Below, one piece after another: positions 1 through 7,163 of a stretch of 64,000 nucleotides of DNA. Under the pieces are notes generated by a model. It worked only from the letters and a program-made list of their open reading frames with translations, had not been told where the DNA came from and searched no databases. A program made the translations under genes and the position numbers. Position 1 is the stretch's first letter. Each line of letters opens with the position of its first letter. The stretch comes from Bacteroidota bacterium (lineage in GTDB: Bacteria; Bacteroidota; Bacteroidia; B-17B0; Aurantibacillaceae), in contig JADJDM010000014.1 of NCBI GenBank assembly GCA_016702705.1, forward strand, positions 98,912 to 162,911. The letters run 5' to 3'.

Positions 1-142
1 TTGCATCACCCGTACTTTCAATTTTAGACACTTTTCCTAATACAAAAACATAATTTTGCTTAATCATATTTTTACGCCAAATACCATAGGAAGCTAATAC
101 AATTAATAGCAATATGACAGCTGAAATAAAATAATTTTCATT
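1..142 (-). CDS. Partial small membrane protein downstream of RHS tip (possible immunity protein)
   Basis: An open frame runs off the window edge on the minus strand and reads KNENYFISAVILLLIVLASY followed by GIWRKNMIKQNYVFVLGKV, so one strong membrane helix and then a soluble stretch. It has no ATG in its own frame until the Met in WRKNMIKQ; the upstream part lies across a run of ten A (141-150) and a stop codon (TAA at 173-175) closes the frame above it. One extra A would join it to the ATG at 154-156 and to the RHS frame. Small membrane proteins directly after RHS toxins are often immunity proteins; here that is inference from position only. The protein family was not recognised. Confidence 0.4.
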
Positions 143-1194
143 TTTTTTTTTACCATTTTTGTTGCATCTTTTTTTATTTCTTCATTTAATTGCGTTTTGA
201 GCTGGTCAAATAGCATTTTCATTTCATCTTTGGAAAGTTCTGTTGCGCCGCAAGCTTTACCGATTTCACCTACCATCATTTTAAATGCACTAAAAGTTAA
301 ATCAACAACCACCTTTCCGTCTTCTTTTTTACCAACAAATGCCATTCTCATTCCGCCATCAATAACTTTTATATCAACCAAAGCTGCTGAAAGTTCTTTT
401 GCAATATTGCCTTTTACTCCTAATCCTAACCTTTTTCCTAATGTACCAACCACAACATCAAACCAGTCCACTTTTTTAAGGTCTCCTCGGGCAGCAACTA
501 ATTTAGAACCAACTTCTGATAAAAAATAAATACCAAGTTTTTGGGCATTATTTAGTTTTTGTAGATTCCCAAGTTGAGCCACCGCTCCATATCCAAAAAC
601 ACTTGTGAAACCACTAAAATAATTTGATACTGACTCTTTAAATCTAACAGCCAATTCATCTTTACTGTTAATTAAACCATCATTAATTATTTTACCTGAA
701 GAAGGGAGTTTATAATCAATACTTTTTACAACTATACCGTCAGCTCGCATCTTAGCTTCCGCATCTCCTGGATTATCTCCATCATAATATCTATACTCGC
801 CAGTTTTTGAATCATATACAAAGTAGGCTTTAACTTCATGTGTCCCAGTCCATTTATGCCCATCAGTAATTTCCATAACCCTATCCCCATTAGGATTAGT
901 TAAGACAACACCTTGTTTGTTGTAAGGTACTTCCACATAAATTTTCATAAGTTTTTCTAACCCATCAAGGTCAATTGATCTTATTACATCATTTTCAGCA
1001 AATGCATAAGTACTATTATATGAATATTCTTTCGAAAGTGGGTCTACACTTAAAAATCTTCCCAAATTAGGATTGTAAATTCTAAATCCGTAATCATAGG
1101 TAGCGCCACCTCCACCCATTCCTTCTTCATCCATCTCTTCTCCATTAAACCCGTACCTATAGCGGCTTCCATCGGAGAATGTTCTACCTTTCAT
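103..1194 (-). CDS. Orphan RHS-repeat core / polymorphic toxin C-terminal tip
   Basis: The first 80 residues match the RHS-repeat-associated core that ends RHS/YD-repeat toxins: YRYGFNGEEMDEE, YDYGFRIYNPNLGRFLSVDP, then AFAENDVIRSIDLDG. After the core comes an unrecognised variable domain of about 280 residues, as in polymorphic toxins. The long RHS repeat body is missing: an in-frame stop lies shortly upstream, followed by a terminator and the integrase remnant, so this is a detached tip or a silent cassette rather than a full toxin. A second frame just above reads FDGKGYNESAVRLLLEAR, which hints at further decay. The C-terminus after the A10 run (KMKIILFQLSYCY) may be a frame artefact. Toxicity is not demonstrated. 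Confidence 0.7.
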   Translation of the reverse strand: MKGRTFSDGSRYRYGFNGEEMDEEGMGGGGATYDYGFRIYNPNLGRFLSVDPLSKEYSYNSTYAFAENDVIRSIDLDGLEKLMKIYVEVPYNKQGVVLTNPNGDRVMEITDGHKWTGTHEVKAYFVYDSKTGEYRYYDGDNPGDAEAKMRADGIVVKSIDYKLPSSGKIINDGLINSKDELAVRFKESVSNYFSGFTSVFGYGAVAQLGNLQKLNNAQKLGIYFLSEVGSKLVAARGDLKKVDWFDVVVGTLGKRLGLGVKGNIAKELSAALVDIKVIDGGMRMAFVGKKEDGKVVVDLTFSAFKMMVGEIGKACGATELSKDEMKMLFDQLKTQLNEEIKKDATKMVKKKMKIILFQLSYCY

Positions 1195-1290
1195 CGTGCT
1201 TCCAAAAGTAGCCTCACGGCACTTTCATTATAACCTTTGCCATCAAAGGTTTTCAAAGAACTATTTACTATGGTAAAAATAGCAATTTTT

Positions 1291-1304
1291 TGCATAATTA
1301 TGCA
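1291..1304. repeat. Perfect 14-bp palindrome
   Basis: TGCATAATTATGCA is a perfect palindrome between the RHS tip and the integrase terminator. It could be an operator or simply chance in AT-rich DNA. Confidence 0.3.
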
Positions 1305-1310
1305 TATGTA

Positions 1311-1347
1311 AAAAGCCCCTTTTTTTATTCAAAAGGGGCTTTTTTTT
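1311..1347. terminator. Rho-independent terminator (bidirectional)
   Basis: A 13-bp perfect stem, AAAAGCCCCTTTT (1311-1323) with AAAAGGGGCTTTT (1331-1343), a 7-nt loop and T runs on both sides. It sits just after the stop codon of the recombinase on the minus strand and also in front of the RHS tip. Confidence 0.85.
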
Positions 1348-1349
1348 GA

Positions 1350-2380
1350 TTAGTACTTTAGGCTCTTTAGCTTATCATAATAGGTATTCATTATATCATC
1401 AAAAAAGGAAGATGAGTAATTAACGTACCTAAAAAAGGACGAGCTGTTTGGTTTGTGCCCAGATATGTGCCTTACATTAATTTCGTTTAAACCCAATTGC
1501 AATAAGGTAGTAATTGCAGTACGTCGCATAATATGCGATGAGAGTAAATCACAAAAGCGGTATTCTTGCATATTGTTTTCGCTGCTGTATTGTGTAATAG
1601 CAACACCACGTTTACTACGGGTTTTGCCAACAACTTCTGTCCAACCAGCAAGGCGTGCCATATTGCGCAAACCAATATTAAAATTGTTATTGCTAATGGG
1701 CGGGAATAAACTTTTTTTGCGGCGTTTGTATTTGTGCAGTATATCAAGGCAATAATCGGGTAATAAAATACGCATGGTTATACCTGTTTTTACCGAGCGT
1801 TTGCATAAATAAATGCGGTTACCAATGTACTCTATATTACTTCGGTTTAAAGTGGTTAAATCGCTAAAGCGTAATGCAGTTGTGCAACCAAATACAAACA
1901 TGTCTTTTTTAATTTTTAAGTGTTTGGGTAATTTATCATCAAACTCTTTGTTTAATATTAAAAAATTAAGTCGCTCGGGGCTAAGCACTATTACGGGCAC
2001 TTCTTCTTCTAGTCGGTAAAAATTGTTGTGGTAACCACCTGTTGCAATAAACTTGTGTTTATCTATGTAGTTAAAAAAAGCACGTAGCAATTTCATATTC
2101 ATGCCTACATAGTTATCGTATGCATTTACTTCAGTAAACAGGTACTCAGTAAAGTTTAAATAAAACTTTTCCCAATACCGTGCTTCAATTTGGCGGGTTC
2201 GTGTGTTAAGGTAATCGTAATCCCTAATTCGCAGTTTGGTTTCGGTTTTAATTCATAGTCACTCCAAGTTTTTAAAAGTGTTTTGTAATTTTTAATGGTG
2301 GCTTTTCTAATTACCTTACCATTAGGCTGCAAGCGCTCGCCATTAATTTGCTCTTTAACAAATGCCTTAAATAAAGGCAT
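1350..2380 (-). pseudogene. Tyrosine recombinase / phage-type integrase, frameshifted
   Basis: Two frames together give one recombinase of about 340 residues. The N-terminal piece (2380 down to about 2240) carries the SAM-like core-binding start, with KAFVKEQINGERLQPNGKVI and YKTLLKTWSDYELK. The next frame continues KLRIRDYDYLNTRTRQIEAR through NFTEYLFTEVNAYDNYVGMN into the 250-residue catalytic part. Catalytic residues are visible: Arg in TTALRFSDL, Lys in VKTGITM, His/Arg in SHIMRRTAIT, His in ISGHKPNS and Tyr in FFRYVNYSS. The break is explained by one missing A in the A3 run complementary to 2235-2237 (CCAAACTG). It may be a dead integrase or a base-calling error. It is the likely mover of the surrounding accessory segment. 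Confidence 0.85.
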
Positions 2381-2436
2381 GAGTTCATGTTCGTTTTTTT
2401 CATTGGATTATAAAATTGGTTTAGTTAAATGTAGTG
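2377..2436. repeat. Imperfect ~59-bp direct repeat, copy 1 (integrase 5' flank)
   Basis: The stretch from GGCATGAGTTCAT to GGTTTAGTTAAATGTAG matches 3250-3307 at about 46 of 59 positions with one gap, in the same orientation. Copy 1 spans the start of the recombinase gene and its upstream DNA. Confidence 0.6.
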
Positions 2437-2509
2437 AAAATCGAGGTGTTTACTAAATTGAGAGCATTAATCTGTTTAATTTTCAGTTTTAATTAAGCTG
2501 TTTTTTCAC

Positions 2510-2517
2510 TATATTTG
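2510..2517 (+). promoter_or_regulatory. Bacteroidota -7 box TATATTTG
   Basis: An exact match to TAnnTTTG lies 9 nt before the ATG of the GNAT-like gene. No clear -33 box was seen. Confidence 0.5.
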
Positions 2518-2526
2518 TAGTTAGAA

Positions 2527-3039
2527 ATGGGACGCAAAAAAGGTATAGATATTGAAATTGATAAGCTAACAAACTCGATTGTTAATGTTATTTCTGGAGA
2601 GGTTTTTGAAACTGAATTTAATCTGGTTTCAAAAAAGGAAATAAAAAAATCGGATTGGCTTTTTGATTGGAGTTTTGAATTAAAAGATAAAAATAGTAAG
2701 GTATTCAAAATGACTACCACTGAAAATAAAGGAATCATACAAGGCTTACTATCGTATTCAATTGAAGAGAATTTTGTTTTTGTAAATCTGGTTGAAAATG
2801 CCAAATTTAATAGAGGTAAAGAAAAATTATATGAGGGTGTAGGAGGCAATTTATTTGCATACAGTTGTAAACTCTCCTATGAATTGGGTTTTGGAGGTTT
2901 TGTTTCATTTAAGGCCAAGACTGCATTAATAGAATATTATAAAAAATCGCTAGGTGCAGAAATCGCACTTGGGCAAAGGATGTATATAGATGGTTCCGCT
3001 TCACAAAAATTAATAAATCAGTATTTTAAAAATAAATAG
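2527..3039 (+). CDS. GNAT-like N-acetyltransferase domain protein
   Basis: A 170-residue soluble protein. The segment GKEKLYEGVGGNLFAYSCKL with ELGFGGFVSFKAKTALIEYY and KKSLGAEIALGQRMYIDG resembles the acetyl-CoA binding loop and C-terminal half of GNAT folds (helix, then strand, then the Y-K-K-LGA segment). The classical R/Q-x-x-G-x-G/A loop is degenerate. It is followed after 1 nt by a 49-residue basic protein, so the two form an operon. The pair lies next to a recombinase and between direct repeats, which suggests mobile cargo, possibly a toxin-antitoxin-like module; that role is inference. Assignment to GNAT rests on motif appearance only. Confidence 0.55.
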   Translation: MGRKKGIDIEIDKLTNSIVNVISGEVFETEFNLVSKKEIKKSDWLFDWSFELKDKNSKVFKMTTTENKGIIQGLLSYSIEENFVFVNLVENAKFNRGKEKLYEGVGGNLFAYSCKLSYELGFGGFVSFKAKTALIEYYKKSLGAEIALGQRMYIDGSASQKLINQYFKNK

Positions 3040-3040
3040 A

Positions 3041-3190
3041 ATGAAACTAAGAAAAGAATCTAAAGAAGTAGATCTTTATGTTGATAACAAAAGGTTAACT
3101 AAGAAAGAAAAGGATGAACTTGTTGAATTTATTAAGCAAGTTAAACTAAATGAAAAACACAAAGAAAAGAAGCACAAAAAAGCCGCCTAA
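3041..3190 (+). CDS. Small charged protein (49 aa) co-transcribed with the GNAT-like gene
   Basis: ATG at 3041 starts 1 nt after the previous stop codon and reads MKLRKESKEVDLYVDNKRLT then KKEKDELVEFIKQVKLNEKH and a Lys/His-rich tail ending at TAA 3188-3190. It is highly charged, without membrane segment or signal peptide. The strict coupling to the GNAT-like gene argues that it is real despite its size. It could be an antitoxin-like or binding partner of the upstream protein; no family was recognised. Confidence 0.6.
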   Translation: MKLRKESKEVDLYVDNKRLTKKEKDELVEFIKQVKLNEKHKEKKHKKAA

Positions 3191-3453
3191 TTTTTTTAAA
3201 TTACAATTAAACGTCTCAGAGGAATCTGGGACTTTTTTATTTACTATAAGGCATAAGTTCATACTGATTTTCTCATTGGATTTAAATATTGGTATAGCTA
3301 AATGTAAGAAGAGAATGAACTTAAAACCCAGCCAGACTCTAATTATTTTAAGCCATTTTTACTAAAAAAATGATACTATTAATTAGAAAATAACACATTA
3401 AAAACTAATGAAGAATTATAAATTAAACACTTCATTTTTATAGAAAAATAGTG
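3191..3453. other. Intergenic stretch with recombinase-flank remnant
   Basis: About 260 bases with no convincing gene. It holds the second copy of the ~59-bp direct repeat at 3250-3307 and otherwise AT-rich sequence. A 71-codon frame at 3150-3365 overlaps the 49-aa gene and shows no protein-like features. Confidence 0.5.
3250..3307. repeat. Imperfect ~59-bp direct repeat, copy 2
   Basis: GGCATAAGTTCAT to TATAGCTAAATGTAA repeats the 5' flank of the recombinase gene at 2377-2436 (about 46 of 59 matches, one gap). It is probably a remnant of a second integrase start region or a diverged attachment-type repeat, and bounds the GNAT-like gene pair on the far side. Confidence 0.6.
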
Positions 3454-3461
3454 TAAATTTG
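3454..3461 (+). promoter_or_regulatory. Bacteroidota -7 box TAAATTTG
   Basis: An exact TAnnTTTG match in front of the toxin-antitoxin operon. A TTG start at 3459 would lie inside this box, so ATG 3489 is the better start for the antitoxin. Confidence 0.55.
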
Positions 3462-3488
3462 AGTATCAAAATTAAAAAGAAGTCAATT

Positions 3489-3728
3489 ATGAAAGCGAGC
3501 GAAATTAAAAAAGAAATGTATGAATCCATTGAAGTAATTGAGGATAAAGAATTTCTTAAAGCAATTAATTTGCTGCTAAACGAAAAAACCAAGGAATACG
3601 ATTTTGATTTAAGTGATTCGGATAAGAAAGAGCTAGACGAATTAAAAAAGTTACGTAAGGCTGGTAAAACTAAGTCTTACACAGTTAATGAAGTAAGAGA
3701 AAACGCTTATAGAAGATATAAGAAATGA
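3489..3728 (+). CDS. Antitoxin of a type II toxin-antitoxin pair
   Basis: A 79-residue, charged, mainly helical protein (MKASEIKKEMYESIEVIEDK ... DSDKKELDELKKLRKAGKTK). Small antitoxins of the RelB/ParD kind have this shape: an N-terminal dimerising region and a C-terminal tail (SYTVNEVRENAYRRYKK) that wraps the toxin. Its stop codon overlaps the ATG of the ParE-like toxin (ATGA), the usual order for such pairs. The start at ATG 3489 is preferred over the upstream TTG because the promoter box covers the latter. The family is assigned by context and composition. Confidence 0.75.
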   Translation: MKASEIKKEMYESIEVIEDKEFLKAINLLLNEKTKEYDFDLSDSDKKELDELKKLRKAGKTKSYTVNEVRENAYRRYKK

Positions 3729-4027
3729 AGTACAAATTAATTGTTGAAGATACTGCCGATTTTGAAGTATCAAAAGCTTACGCTTATTACGAAGATTTAC
3801 AAACTAATTTGGGAGAACGTTTTTTAAATCGATGGGAAGAACAAATCAAATTGATTGAAAAAAATCCATTACTCTATTCAATAAAGTATAAACAATTTCG
3901 CCAAGTATTATTAAGGCCATTTCCCTATCACATTATTTATGAAATTGAAGGCAATTTGGTTGTTGTTTATCGCGTAGTTTATGCTGGCAAGCATCCGCGA
4001 AAGCGTTATAAAAAGAAAATTAAATAG
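3725..4027 (+). CDS. ParE/RelE-superfamily toxin
   Basis: A 100-residue basic protein with the ParE/RelE fold pattern: an N-terminal strand KYKLIVEDTADFEVSKAYAY, two helices containing NLGERFLNRWEEQIKLIEKN, and the C-terminal strands FRQVLLRPFPYHIIYEIEGN and VVVYRVVYAGKHPRKRYKK. The Arg-x-x-Pro-Y-x-I-x-Y segment and the H-P-R-K-R tail are typical of ParE-like plasmid stabilisation toxins. ParE toxins target DNA gyrase and RelE toxins cleave mRNA; which applies here is not clear. It overlaps the antitoxin gene by 4 nt and should be controlled by the toxin-antitoxin complex. Confidence 0.85.
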   Translation: MKYKLIVEDTADFEVSKAYAYYEDLQTNLGERFLNRWEEQIKLIEKNPLLYSIKYKQFRQVLLRPFPYHIIYEIEGNLVVVYRVVYAGKHPRKRYKKKIK

Positions 4028-4112
4028 AAGAAAGCGTACTATTTAAATAGAATACAAATCCTATTTATAAATGATTGTTCATTAATAAACAACCAAGCAA
4101 TCAAAATTTAAT

Positions 4113-4120
4113 TACTTTTG
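4113..4120 (+). promoter_or_regulatory. Bacteroidota -7 box TACTTTTG
   Basis: An exact TAnnTTTG match 8 nt before the ATG of the SET-domain gene, giving a very short or absent leader. Confidence 0.5.
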
Positions 4121-4128
4121 CAGCCGCT

Positions 4129-4545
4129 ATGGCACTAAAAGTAAAAAAATCAAGTTTACCTAATGCAGGTAAAGGGTTATTCACCACTACTCCAATAAAA
4201 AAAGGTGAAAGAATTATCGAATATTTAGGAGAAATAATTGATTGGAAAGAATACGAAAAACGTGTTGAAAGAGATGAAGATGGTTATCTTTTCTTCATCA
4301 ATAAAAAACATTGTATTGATGCTTTTAATACCCCTGAACACCTTGCCAGATATGCAAATGATGCAGAAGGTTTATCAAAAGTAAAGGGATTGAAAAACAA
4401 TGCCGAATATCAAATCGTTGATAAAAACAAATGTTTTATTGTAGCTAAAAAAGACATCGAAAAAAACTCGGAAATTTTTGTTAGTTACACTAAAGAATAC
4501 TTTGCCCATAACCAAGCACCATCTTTCTTATACATTACTGCATAA
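4129..4545 (+). CDS. SET-domain protein (putative lysine methyltransferase)
   Basis: From the ATG at 4129 the protein reads LKVKKSSLPNAGKGLFTTTP and KKGERIIEYLGEIIDWKEYE (SET N-motif), then HLARYANDAEG and NNAEYQIVDKNKCFIVAKKD, and IEKNSEIFVSYTKEYF (SET C-motif; the usual N-H-S is N-D-A here). SET proteins transfer methyl groups from S-adenosylmethionine to lysine side chains. ATG 4129 is chosen over 4075 because the promoter box and homology begin there. The tail AHNQAPSFLYITA is antisense to the convergent lipoprotein gene and does not look like a natural SET ending. This suggests that the original 3' end was lost. Confidence 0.8.
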   Translation: MALKVKKSSLPNAGKGLFTTTPIKKGERIIEYLGEIIDWKEYEKRVERDEDGYLFFINKKHCIDAFNTPEHLARYANDAEGLSKVKGLKNNAEYQIVDKNKCFIVAKKDIEKNSEIFVSYTKEYFAHNQAPSFLYITA

Positions 4546-4880
4546 CTTTCTACACTTCCACCTGGAGCGGAGTATAGTTGCTTAACTATTAAGGATGAAT
4601 TAGGGAAAACTCCACCCGTAGGAAGTTTACCAGCATCGGTACAAGCAGCACTAGCAGTTGGATTCATTCTCAATTTATATTGTTTCGATCCGTGTTCTGA
4701 ACCTGAAGTAAACAATGAATCGTTTGCTGCGTTTTTCCAAGTAACTTTTCCGCTATCATTTTTAACCAAGGCAACCAAAGCTGCATCGTCAAAAACTGTT
4801 ATTGGCAATGAGCCAACATCTTTGGTACAAGCCCATAAAAGACTACAAATAAGTAAAGCGGAAATAATGATAAACTTCAT
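4485..4880 (-). CDS. Lipoprotein, probably truncated (cytochrome-like family)
   Basis: A 131-residue precursor with a lipoprotein signal peptide and lipobox LLWAC at residues 14-18. The mature part has TSGSEHGSKQYKLRMNPTAS, KLPTGGVFPNSSLIVKQLYS and SYAVMYKKDGAWLWAKY, a pattern I associate with a Bacteroidota family that continues into a CxxCH haem motif. No such motif is present; the frame stops right after WLWA-KYSLV inside the convergent SET gene. It may therefore be a 3'-truncated gene. It is probably exported to the outer membrane or periplasm. The family relation is from memory and should be tested. Confidence 0.6.
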   Translation of the reverse strand: MKFIIISALLICSLLWACTKDVGSLPITVFDDAALVALVKNDSGKVTWKNAANDSLFTSGSEHGSKQYKLRMNPTASAACTDAGKLPTGGVFPNSSLIVKQLYSAPGGSVESYAVMYKKDGAWLWAKYSLV

Positions 4881-5024
4881 ATAAAAGGTTTTAAGCGAAT
4901 TAACGCAAAATAATTAAGAATACATAAAACTTTATACCTCATTTATTTTACGTTAGAGGTGTAAAATCTTGGTTAAAACTCATATAATATTGATTATATT
5001 TAGCCTTGATTTTTAAACAGAACT

Positions 5025-7124
5025 ATGAACACATTACATAACTACGCTTACGGCCAATGGATTGCTGGAGCTGATAAAGGACAAGATTTATACAACGCTA
5101 TTACAGGTGAGGCAATAGCAAATACAAGTAGCAAAGGTATTGATTTTGCTAAAATGCTTGAATACGCTAGAAGTGTTGGCGGACCAAAGCTTCGTAAAAT
5201 GACTTTTCAAGAAAGAGGCTTAATGTTAAAAGCATTAGCAACTCATTTACTTGAAAAAAAAGAAGCTTTTTATAAAATTTCCTGGGCAACAGGCGCTACA
5301 CGTATTGATAGTTGGGTTGATATTGAAGGTGGTATTGGTAATTTATTTACTTATGCTTCACTGCGTCGTCAGTTTCCTAACGAAACATTTTGTTATGATG
5401 GAGAGGTAGCTCGCTTAAGCAAGAATAATACGTTTATTGGTCACCACATTTGTGTACCAAAAGAAGGTGTAGCAATTCACATCAATGCATTTAATTTCCC
5501 TGTGTGGGGAATGTTAGAAAAAATTGCAGTTAATTTATTTGCAGGAGTTCCTGCAGTAGTTAAGCCTGCAACTGTTACATCATTCCTTACAGAAGCGGTA
5601 GTAAAAGAAATTATAGCGAGTGGGATTTTACCTGAAGGTTCATTACAATTAATTTGCGGTAGTGCAAACGGAATATTAGAACATGTTACTAATCAAGATG
5701 TAGTTACCTTCACTGGCTCTGCATCTACTGGAAAAATGTTGAAATCGCATCCACGTTTGTTAGAAGAAAGTGTTCACTTTAATATGGAAGCCGATTCATT
5801 AAACTGCTGTGTGCTTGGTACTGATGTTACACCTAGCATGCCCGAGTTTGATATTTTCATAAAAGAAGTATCGAGAGAAATTACAACTAAAGCGGGGCAA
5901 AAATGTACAGCGGTTCGTAGAATTATTGTTCCTGAAAACCTAATTGAAGATGTGCAAATTGCTTTAGGCAAACGCTTAGCTCAAAATGTAATTGGTGACC
6001 CCAATGTAGAAGGTGTTCGTATGGGTTCATTAGCAGGTGCCGCACAATTAAAAGAAGTAAAAGAAAAAGTAGAAATCCTTTCTAAATCACAAAAAATCAT
6101 CATCGGTGATTTTGAAAAGTTTGAAGTAAAAGGTGCAGATAAAAATAAAGGAGCATTTATGCCTCCAATTATTTTCTTAAACGAAAATCCTTTTACTAAT
6201 ACAGATTGCCATAACATTGAAGCTTTTGGACCAGTTAGTACCATTATGCCTTACAAAACAATTGATGAAGCAATTGAGTTGAGTAAAATGGGCAAAGGAA
6301 GTTTGGTAAGTTCTATCATAACAGCTGATGACCGCATTGCTCGTATGTACACCATTGGTGCTGCTTGTATGCACGGTCGTATTTTAGTTTTAAATGCAGA
6401 GTGCGCTAAGGAAAGTACTGGACATGGTTCGCCAATGCCAATGTTAGTGCATGGTGGTCCTGGACGTGCTGGTGGAGGTGAAGAAATGGGTGGAAAACGT
6501 GGAGTGTTTCATTACTTGCAACGTACAGCAATCCAAGGTTCGCCAACAACCATAACCGCCATTTTAAATAATTATCAAGTTGGAGCTAAGCAAATAATTA
6601 AGGATGTACATCCTTTCCGCCAATATTTTGAAGATTTAGAAGTGGGTGAAACAACCATTACTCCTACTCATACGGTTACAGAAGAAGATATTGTAAACTT
6701 TGCCAACATAAGTGGAGATAAATTTTATGCGCATTTACAACCAGAGAGTTTAGACGGAACAATTTTTAAACGCACTGTAGCTCATGGTTATTTTATACTA
6801 TCAAAAGCTGCTGGATTATTTGTTGATCCAGCTAAAGGCCCAGTGTTACTAAACTATGGATTGGATGAATGCAGATTTACTCGTCCTATATACCCTGGTA
6901 TGACCATTGGTGTTAAATTTACGTGTAAAGAAAAAATTGAGAATGATAAACCTTTAACCGCAACAAATGGCGAAGAAGTAAAAGTAGGTATAGTAAAATG
7001 GGTTGTTGATATTTACGATGCAAGCGCAATGAACATACTCGAAAAGTATGATGCTGTTGATCAAGCGGGGCAAACTGTTGGTATTGCAACCATACTTACA
7101 ATGGTGAAGAAAAAGAATCAATAG
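5025..7124 (+). CDS. paaZ: Bifunctional PaaZ: aldehyde dehydrogenase / oxepin-CoA hydrolase
   Basis: A 699-residue fusion of an aldehyde dehydrogenase (about 1-510) and a MaoC-type hydratase (about 528-690), the architecture and length of PaaZ (about 680 aa in E. coli). PaaZ opens the oxepin-CoA ring and oxidises the resulting aldehyde in phenylacetate degradation. The ALDH catalytic Cys is in AGQKCTAVRR (residue about 294) and the general-base Glu in NMEADSLN (about 255). The hydratase Asp/His pair lies in NISGDKFYAHLQ (about 560-570), with VAHGYFILS after it. No other paa genes are in the window, so it stands alone here. It precedes the first SpoIIE gene by 39 nt. Confidence 0.93.
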   Translation: MNTLHNYAYGQWIAGADKGQDLYNAITGEAIANTSSKGIDFAKMLEYARSVGGPKLRKMTFQERGLMLKALATHLLEKKEAFYKISWATGATRIDSWVDIEGGIGNLFTYASLRRQFPNETFCYDGEVARLSKNNTFIGHHICVPKEGVAIHINAFNFPVWGMLEKIAVNLFAGVPAVVKPATVTSFLTEAVVKEIIASGILPEGSLQLICGSANGILEHVTNQDVVTFTGSASTGKMLKSHPRLLEESVHFNMEADSLNCCVLGTDVTPSMPEFDIFIKEVSREITTKAGQKCTAVRRIIVPENLIEDVQIALGKRLAQNVIGDPNVEGVRMGSLAGAAQLKEVKEKVEILSKSQKIIIGDFEKFEVKGADKNKGAFMPPIIFLNENPFTNTDCHNIEAFGPVSTIMPYKTIDEAIELSKMGKGSLVSSIITADDRIARMYTIGAACMHGRILVLNAECAKESTGHGSPMPMLVHGGPGRAGGGEEMGGKRGVFHYLQRTAIQGSPTTITAILNNYQVGAKQIIKDVHPFRQYFEDLEVGETTITPTHTVTEEDIVNFANISGDKFYAHLQPESLDGTIFKRTVAHGYFILSKAAGLFVDPAKGPVLLNYGLDECRFTRPIYPGMTIGVKFTCKEKIENDKPLTATNGEEVKVGIVKWVVDIYDASAMNILEKYDAVDQAGQTVGIATILTMVKKKNQ

Positions 7125-7163
7125 TAACAAATTAGTTTGTTGAAAAAATAAAATTTTGTTTCC

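Noticed and set aside
3150..3365. Plus-strand frame of 71 codons
   Set aside because: It overlaps the 49-aa gene and the direct repeat copy 2, and shows no protein-like pattern.
5025..7124. PaaZ as evidence for a phenylacetate gene cluster here
   Set aside because: No paaABCDE, paaG or paaK gene is present on either side; only the single gene can be supported.
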